Assembly: GCA_943704415.1 (NCBI GenBank)
Contig: CALSCO010001067.1
Coordinates: forward strand, 1-24,736
Reading direction: 5' to 3'
DNA from: Parvularia atlantis
Lineage: Eukaryota > Opisthokonta > Rotosphaerida
Length of the DNA: 24,736 bases
The notes beneath the pieces are model-generated. The model saw only the letters and a list, made by a program, of their open reading frames with translations. It was not told where the DNA came from and searched no databases. Position numbers and translations under genes: made by a program. Within the stretch, counting starts at the first letter, position 1; the number at the start of each line of letters is the position of its first letter. Shown piece after piece: positions 19,000 through 24,736 of the stretch.

Positions 19000-19650
19000 A
19001 TGCCAAAAGTATCGAAAGGGCGCGCATCGCGCACAAGCAGCAGCTCGTTCGTCACACCCGCACCCACCGCGAGCGCGCCCACTGGCCGAGCGCCGCGCCT
19101 ACTGAGGTACTCGGGGCACGTCGCCGCGGCCATCACCGCGCTCGGGTGCATCTGCGCCGGTGAGCCCTGCTGCGCGCGCGCCCCGGGCGGCGTGCTCACG
19201 CCGTGCCCCGCGCGCGCAGCGATGCTCAACATCGAGCGGATGCAGTTCCCGCAGCTCACGTTCACGTTCCCCTCGCGCTGCCGCGCCTTTGTCTGCATCG
19301 ACCCGATGATCAACGCCAACTGGCACATGGGCATGGGCAGCGTCTGCAGCCTGTGCGGATCGGGTGGTCGCGTGGCAGAGTGCTTACGACCGTGCCGTGC
19401 CCGCAGTATCATCGCCATGGTCATCCTCGCGCGCCGCTTTGGCTGCACGTTCATGCGCGGGTGCTGCCCCGTTGCCCGGCACGAGCTCTTCCCCGGCGAT
19501 GCGCACTGGTCCGCCGGGTGGCTCGACGCCGCGCTGCTCGCGTTCCAGGCCGTGCTCGTACTCGGGCAGGTCGGCGTCGTCGGCGCGGGCTTCGCGGTCG
19601 CGTCGGCTGTGGCCGCGGCCCTTGACGCGCTCGTCGCCGTGCTCTCCTGA
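19000..19650 (+). CDS. Small multi-pass membrane protein, unrecognised
   Basis: Model of 196 aa from exons 19000-19159 and 19220-19650. The removed 60-nt segment has a typical donor and acceptor but is also an open frame, so retention would add 20 residues. A second intron ending at a GCAG near 19409 is suggested by a branch-like CTTACGA but no in-phase donor exists, so I kept it in frame. The N-terminus is Ser/Thr/Arg-rich. A hydrophobic segment (VAAAITALGCICAAML), a Cys-rich stretch (FPSRCRAFVCIDPM, VCSLCG, GCTFMRGCCP) and one or two C-terminal membrane segments (AALLAFQAVLVLGQVGVVGA, VASAVAAALDALVAVL) follow. No family recognised. It starts 22 bp after the GT14 stop. Confidence 0.65.
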   Translation: MPKVSKGRASRTSSSSFVTPAPTASAPTGRAPRLLRYSGHVAAAITALGCICAGEPCCARAPGGVLTPCPARAAMLNIERMQFPQLTFTFPSRCRAFVCIDPMINANWHMGMGSVCSLCGSGGRVAECLRPCRARSIIAMVILARRFGCTFMRGCCPVARHELFPGDAHWSAGWLDAALLAFQAVLVLGQVGVVGAGFAVASAVAAALDALVAVLS

Positions 19651-19738
19651 GCGCGCACTACCTCTGCACATGTACAGCCTGCGAAGCGAAGCCGACTCGG
19701 ACGGCGACTTTGCCTGATCACGCACGCAGGCGACAGCC

Positions 19739-20627
19739 ATGGCCGCTGTGATCGCTCGCCGCACCGTGACCGCGCGGGTCGCGCCGGCCGTGGCCGCGGC
19801 CGCGGGTGCGCGCGCCAAGCACACGCTGCCGCAGCTGCCGTACGAGTACAGCGCGCTCGAGCCGGCCATCAGCGGCCAGATCATGGAACTGCACCACACC
19901 AAGCACCACCAGGCACGTCGCGTTTGTGCGGTCGCGCTGCTGCTGACACGCGCCGGCGCGACGCCGCACACCCAGGCGTACGTTACCAACTACAACACCG
20001 CCGAGGAGAAGCTGCAGGAGGCGCTCGCGAAGAACGACGTCGCAGCGGCCATCGCGCTGCAGGTGCGGGCCGCGGCTGGCACACCGAAGGCCGCGAGTTG
20101 TGACCCAAGTGCAGGGCGCGCTCAAGTTCAACGGCGGCGGCCACGTCAACCACAGCATCTTCTGGACAAACCTCGCGCCCAAGAAGCAGGGCGGCGGCTC
20201 GCCCCCGACAGGTGCGCGCGCGCTCGCACCGCGCCCGATAGTTGACGCGCTGCCCAGGCCCCCTCGCCGACGCCATCGTCGCCCAATTTGGCTCGCTGCA
20301 AAACTTTGTGACCAAGTTTAACGCCCAGGCGGCCGGCGTGCAGGGCTCGGGCTGGGGCTGGCTGGTGCGCGGGCCACGTTTGCGCGCGGCTCGGGCTGAG
20401 CAGCGCGACAGGGCTACGACAAGGACAACAAGCGCCTGGTCATCGCCACAACGGCCAACCAGGACCCGCTCGTCGTCAACGGCCTCGTGCCGCTGCTCGG
20501 CGTCGACGTGTGGGAGCACGCCTACTACCTCCAGTACAAGAACGTGCGCGTCGACTACCTCAAGGCGGTGTGGGAGGTAGTCAACTGGGCGAACGTGGCC
20601 GAGCGCTACGCCAACGCGCAGAAGTGA
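19739..20627 (+). CDS. Mn-type superoxide dismutase, probably mitochondrial
   Basis: Spliced model of 226 aa, exons 19739-19912, 19976-20062, 20115-20211, 20258-20364, 20412-20627. It converts superoxide to hydrogen peroxide and oxygen. The N-terminal 25 residues are Arg/Ala-rich without acidic residues ([15 protein letters not shown]), a typical mitochondrial presequence, followed by [16 protein letters not shown]. The four metal ligands are visible in [23 protein letters not shown] and VDVWEHAYY (Asp and His). GSGWGWL and NQDPL fit the Mn form. Intron 1 (19913-19975) uses a GC donor: only removal after CAG gives the invariant HHxKHHxAYV. Length is normal. Confidence 0.95.
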
Positions 20628-20689
20628 CGCGTGTGCCTGCTCAGTCTCTCAGTGCCTTGCTGGCTGCACGCACACATGTGCGCACGCCG
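20628..20689. other. Convergent spacer between SOD and Mpv17 genes
   Basis: Both genes end into this 62-bp gap. No AATAAA-type signal is seen. The 3' ends of the two transcripts must overlap or end almost at the stop codons. Confidence 0.5.
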
Positions 20690-21355
20690 TTACACGACCC
20701 CGATCGCCACCGCGCTCGCCTGCGCGGCCTGCCGGCTCATGAAGGCCTGCCACCCGAGCCCGACCACGTTGGCCGCGAGCACGCGGTACTGCCCCGGCAC
20801 GTAGAGGAAGAAGAGCGTGTTGGCCGCGGGCCAGACCGCCCACCCGGCGACGTAGGTCGGCCAGAGCTTGCTCCGGACCGCGGCGCGCATCTGGTCCACG
20901 TCCGCGCCGTCGAGCGCCGCCCGGGCCGCGAAGAACAGCGGCAGGTACATCGGGAAGACGGAGACCTGGACGCGCGCGCCACGTCGAGCGTTGGTGCCGC
21001 TCGCCAGTCTAGCGAGCATGCACCTGGCCGACCATCGCCTTGAGCACGACGACCCCGACCGTTGTCCCGCGCACGATGCGATCCAGCAGCGGGTAGGCCA
21101 CGTTGAAGTACGGGCCATGCAGGCAAGCGCCCACGAGTGCAAACTTGCCGACCCTTGGTGCGGATCGCGCTCCGGATGAGCTTGCGCGCGCCGGCGGCCA
21201 CGTGCGGGTGGGCGGCACCTGGACCAGTTCACCCCCGCACGCTCGCCCGCGCCCCTAGCGTCGCTGCGTTCCAGTGTCTGCGCGAGCAGATCGCTCGCCG
21301 TGTGCAGCACGCCGCTCGTGGCCGATGCACGCGCGAACGATTGCCACGTGAGCAT
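20690..21355 (-). CDS. Mpv17/PMP22 family membrane protein
   Basis: Spliced model of 180 aa, exons 21355-21219, 21153-21024, 20965-20690, stop TAA. Four hydrophobic segments are expected for the family. Family blocks: SGVLHTASDLLAQTLE, NWSRVGKFALVGACLHGP, YPLLDRIV, FPMYLPLFF, LWPTYVAGWAVWPAANTLFF and VPGQYRVLAANVVGLGW. Members sit in the inner mitochondrial or peroxisomal membrane, form channels or affect mtDNA upkeep and redox state; which membrane applies here is not visible. The first intron (21218-21154) was placed so that NWSR joins VGKFALVG, as homology demands. The start lies 17 bp after the TSEN34 stop on the same strand. Confidence 0.9.
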   Translation of the reverse strand: MLTWQSFARASATSGVLHTASDLLAQTLERSDARGAGERAGVNWSRCRPPARGRRRAQAHPERDPHQGSASLHSWALACMARTSTWPTRCWIASCAGQRSGSSCSRRWSARCMLARLASGTNARRGARVQVSVFPMYLPLFFAARAALDGADVDQMRAAVRSKLWPTYVAGWAVWPAANTLFFLYVPGQYRVLAANVVGLGWQAFMSRQAAQASAVAIGVV

Positions 21356-21372
21356 CGCGACACACAGAAGTC

Positions 21373-22316
21373 TCAGTTTATGCCGGTCCACTCGATGCTC
21401 ACGTGCACCGCGCGCCCGTCTGGCCCGCGCGAGCACAGAACAAACGTCTTCTTGACCGTTGTCGCGAGCCGCCCAAAGCTCACGATCTGCAGCGGCGTCA
21501 GGCGCTGCTGGTAGCCCTGCACAAACGCGACGTAGTGCGCGTGGTAGCGGTTCGGGTCGCCTGGGCGCGCGCATGAGCAACCGCGCGGGCCCGCGCCTCT
21601 CTCGCGCGTCGCACGCACCCGGGTACACGAGGTAGTCGCCGCCAAACTTGACGCCCGACGTCATGTAGTACCCGCGCTCCCACAGGTCGCGGAAGACAAA
21701 CACGCGCAGCGCCTCCGCGTCGCTGGCCGGGTAGCCCGTCTCGGACCACTCCATCGGCCGCGCCCGGTGGCGCAGGTGCCCGCGCGCGCTGGTCGGGATG
21801 ACGACGTGTACGCTGTCTGCCGCATCGGCGTCGGCCGCGCCCTCGTCGCCGTCGTGCCGGGCGCGCTTGGGCACGCGGTCGTCGCCGGCGTCGCTGGCGT
21901 GGCCGTTCTCGGGTGCGGCGTACGCGTCGCTGTCGTCCAGCAGCTCGGCGGCACCTGCGATCGCGTCAGGCGTGGCGCATTGTGTCCCGGCCGTGCGCGC
22001 ACCGATCGACACGAGCACGTGCGCCTCCTCCGGCAGCAGCAGCACCGGCAGCGAGAAGGCGATGTTTTGCTGCGGCTGCGCCGGCAGCGAGCCCACGAGC
22101 GCGCCAAAGACGCGGAAGACGTTGCGCATGCGCGCGGCATCTGGTGGGGGACGCATCAGGGCGCAGCCCCGCACGGCCGGCCGGCGCACCCTCGACATCC
22201 CACACGCGGAACGTGCGCGCGACGGCGTAGACGGCGATCCGCCGCTCGCCCGGCGGCAGCGGCAGCGGCGGTGCGCGCGGCGCGAGCGCCTCTATATGCT
22301 TCACCAGTTCGGTCAT
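21373..22316 (-). CDS. TSEN34: tRNA-splicing endonuclease subunit TSEN34/Sen34
   Basis: Spliced model of 278 aa, exons 22316-22190, 22140-21619, 21560-21373, stop TGA. Catalytic subunit that cuts the 3' splice site of intron-containing pre-tRNAs. The N-terminal fold reads RIAVYAVARTFRVWDVEDAARMRNVF, then LPAQPQQNIAFSLPVLLLPEEA. A poorly conserved acidic linker (about 105-150, AAELLDDSDAYAAPENG and onward) follows. The nuclease domain has [29 protein letters not shown], with the Tyr/His/Lys triad from [16 protein letters not shown] and LATTVKKTFVLC. Length is near the human protein. Its ATG overlaps the candidate ATG of the SUMO protease gene on the other strand within a single CATG. Confidence 0.93.
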
Positions 22317-23858
22317 GAAGGTGAACTGCAGGGTATGCGCGCGACATGTGGCGCGACCTCACGCGGTCCGCGCGCGCGCGTGCCAGGGGGCGGCGGGGCG
22401 CGCGGGCGGCGGCGCGTTTGCACTGTACGACGACGACGACGATGACGATGACGACGACGACGACGACGACCGAGGAAGCGCCGGGGGGTACGCGGCGTGC
22501 CGAGCTGCTCCTTTGCAGCGGCGCCAACGCCGCGCGCGCCAGACGCCTGCTGCCGAGCAGCAGCACGAGCAGCATCATGCCGCCAAGCGCACGCGCGCGC
22601 CTGCTGAATGCGGCCGTGGCCGGTGGCGTCGCGCGCGCGGGCCGCACACGCGCTGAGTCGCCGGCGCCGCAGGGCTGCGTTCACCAGCACCGCCGACGCG
22701 CTCGCGCTTCAACGGCACCCTGCAGGACGCGCGCGCCGAGACGCTGAGCGACCCGGAGGACCACGTGGCGCCGGCCGCACCTGCCGCGCGCCCCGCGTCG
22801 ACGACCAACTTCATGCGCGGCTTGCAGGCGGGGGCGCGCAACGTGACGACGTCGCCGAGCGCGGGCGTGCCCCGCAGCGTCGCGGCGCTGAGGCGTGTCG
22901 CGCGTGCGGACCGCCGCGACGGAACCGCGCTGACGTGCGCCGCACACAGCAAGCCGTACCGCGCGCAGAAGATCCCATCGCCGGCCGTCATTGACCAGCA
23001 GCAGCAGCGCCGCCTGAGGTGCGACCGCCGCGCCGCGCCAACATGCGCTCACCGCGTCTGGCCCCCCCCTCCTCGACAGCAAGCTCACGTCGCGCGGCGT
23101 CGGCCCCGCGTACCCGGGTGCGCATCACACGCGTCTCGCCCACCGCGCTGACAGCGAGATTGACAGTCAAGCCGCTCCGCAAGACCAACGACGATTTCTT
23201 CGACGCGACGCGCTCGCGCGACGTGCAGGTGCTCGAGCACGGCGGCTCGACCAGCGTCGCGTCGTTCGCGGCCTTTGGCGGGACAGATGACGTGGCGCGC
23301 GCGCTCGAGCAGAGGCGCGTACGTGGCGCCAAAGCAGCTTCGACGACGATGGTGCGTCAGCAATGCCGCGCCCGCCACTGCCGCGCTGAGACGGCGCGCA
23401 GACGGATCTCACCGGCGAAGACGCCGCACCCACGCGCCCTGCTGACGGGTGCGCGCCAGCACAAGTGCACGCGCGCGTCAACTCACCGTGCGCGCGCAGT
23501 CGTGTCCGCGTCAAGACGATGCTGATCAACAACCGCGCGGTGGAGTGCGTTGCTCGCGACGGGCACTGCGCTACTCGGCCTGCGCGCTCACGCGGTCCCG
23601 CCATTGCAGCGGCCAGCTCGCCGTCCTCGTCACGCCAGCGCCGCAGGCCGTCGTCAAGGTGTTCCAGCACTGCGGCGTCAACCGCAACGGGCTGCTTGAG
23701 GTGATGTGCTCCAGCGTGACGGAGCTCGAGGTGCGGGGCGCTGCGTTGCCTGGCGCCACGCTCACTCTGTGGCCCGCAGACGCGCGATCCCACGTCCGTC
23801 GCGTTCCTGTTTTGGAAAGCGCGCAACTACTGTACGCTGGCCCTCGCCGCCTGCGCGC

Positions 23859-23939
<81 letters not shown>

Positions 23940-24736
23940 CTCTGACGGCGTGTGCGCGGGCCAGCCCTTGTGAACGAGACAAACCCGAAGGACTTCACCA
24001 ATGGTGCGTGCCCTCGCGTTGCGCGCCCGCACGCTCACAATGCTGCCTGGCGCAGCACAACGAGTACGGCTCGACTTTCTCAAGCGCGACGACGCTGAGT
24101 ACTTCCTGCGCCGGGTCAAGCCCAACATGTGCCAGCCCGACCGTGAGCCGCTGCCGACCCTGGCCGAGGTCATCACGTCGCCGGCACCAGCGACCACGCA
24201 CACGCACACCTACGGCACGCGCCGCACCGTCGCCAAGGCCGTGCGCGCCGAGCCGACTGTGATTGAGCTGGACGCGTGCGCCGCCGACAGTTCAGCAGGC
24301 GTGGCGCTGACGCGCGCGCTCGCAGCTCCAACAGCTCGCCGCCGGCCTCTCCGCCTGGGCCGTCGGCGCGCACGCGCCAGCGCACCGCCGCCATCTCGCT
24401 CGATGACGGCGAGTCGAAAAAGTGCGCGGTTTTGCAAAGTGCCATCGGTGGCCGCCGACGCACGCGCAGGCTGTTTGTCTACCCGTTCAACGGCACGCGC
24501 GCGGTCGAGATCACGTCGGCCGACGAGCAGCGGCTTAACGACGGCGAGTTCCTGAACGACAGCCTGATCGACTTTTACCTCAAGTACGTGTGCGTGCCCG
24601 CAGCGGTCGCGGCGGGCTCATGCGCCCGCACAGGTACATCTTCGACCACGCGCCGCCGGACGTGCAGAAGCGTGTGGACATTTACAGCACATTCTTCTAC
24701 AAGAAAGTGCACCAGGAGCTGTGCGAGCGCCCCCCC
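22315..24736 (+). CDS. Ulp2/SENP6-7 type SUMO protease, 3' part beyond window
   Basis: Partial gene. The N-terminal exons are uncertain. From ATG 22315 one reading gives a poly-Asp tract (about 22430-22470) and a basic Gln/His-rich segment ending AAKRTRAPAE. Clearer exons are about 22673-22902, 22963-23025, then VKPLRKTNDDFFD (from about 23168), 23610-23730, 23780-23831, 23965-24003, 24056-24275, 24326-24421, 24470-24583 and 24634 to the end. A PH-like region (VFQHCGVNRNGLLEVMC..., FLFWKARNYSLVNE, VRLDFLKRDDAEYFLRRVKP) precedes the protease start: LFVYPFNG, GEFLNDSLIDFYLKYIFD and YSTFFYKK, which match Ulp2/SENP6-7. These remove SUMO chains in the nucleus. The catalytic His, Asp and Cys lie past the window. 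One intron carries a (CT)37 run. Confidence 0.82.
22430..22470. repeat. GAC/GAT trinucleotide run coding poly-Asp
   Basis: About 14 GAC or GAT triplets in a row. In the frame of ATG 22315 it codes a run of Asp, typical of acidic patches in nuclear proteins. On the minus strand it reads as Val-rich, and in another plus frame as Thr, so the coding frame rests on the weak N-terminal gene model. Confidence 0.8.
23861..23943. repeat. (CT)37 microsatellite in a SUMO-protease intron
   Basis: A perfect CT run from 23861 to 23935, one extra C, then four more units. It lies inside intron 23832-23964, between the donor GTACGC and CTGAC at 23942-23946, making this intron 133 nt against about 50 nt for its neighbours. 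Confidence 0.95.

Noticed and set aside
17556-19721. 721-codon open frame on the minus strand opposite the GT14 and membrane-protein genes
   Set aside because: It has no recognisable domain and mirrors well-supported plus-strand exons. Absence of stops on the antisense strand is expected at this GC content.
22156-22647. Minus-strand frame with a long Val/Ile run that could look like a membrane protein
   Set aside because: The hydrophobic run is only the antisense of the GAC/GAT triplet repeat, and the frame has no start context or homology.

Overview
This is nuclear DNA from a eukaryote with a very GC-rich, compact and intron-dense genome. I place 17 protein genes in 24.7 kb and about 85 spliceosomal introns. 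Most introns are 44-80 nt, start with GTGCG and end in (C)GCAG or CACAG, usually with a CTGAC/CTCAC/CTAAC-like branch motif just upstream. Third codon positions are almost always G or C, so long shadow reading frames fill the opposite strand. I cannot name the species. A Neverland-type Rieske sterol oxygenase, GDAP2, a Bin3/MePCE methyltransferase and a DUF7025-type AAA ATPase together suggest a protist or early-branching opisthokont-like lineage rather than an ordinary yeast, animal or plant. No rRNA, tRNA, CRISPR, virus-like element or transposon was seen.

Layout: Kelch/coiled-coil protein (+, 215-2249); GDAP2, macro plus CRAL-TRIO (-, 2407-4734); Bin3/MePCE RNA cap methyltransferase (-, 4920-6187); AAA ATPase (+, 6293-8729); Rieske sterol oxygenase (+, 9009-10753); ULK3-like kinase with two MIT domains (-, 10770-about 12880); unrecognised 267-aa protein (-, 12895-13862); intronless bacterial-type zinc peptidase (+, about 13875-14978); PIG-Y (-, 15031-15333); aldo-keto reductase (+, 15353-16971); intronless 146-aa protein (-, 17077-17517); GT14 glycosyltransferase (+, 17547-18977); small membrane protein (+, 19000-19650); Mn-type superoxide dismutase (+, 19739-20627); Mpv17/PMP22 (-, 20690-21355); tRNA-splicing endonuclease TSEN34 (-, 21373-22316); Ulp2/SENP6-7 SUMO protease (+, about 22315 to beyond the window).

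The genes do not form one pathway. They are ordinary housekeeping functions: RNA capping and tRNA splicing, GPI-anchor synthesis, autophagy-type kinase signalling, SUMO turnover, redox defence, sterol modification. What stands out is the packing and the splicing. Several head-to-head pairs have start codons 12-30 bp apart or overlapping, and convergent stop codons lie 16-160 bp apart. Several introns have GC donors, and several carry tandem repeats that multiply the branch motif. Two neighbouring genes lack an obvious ATG.
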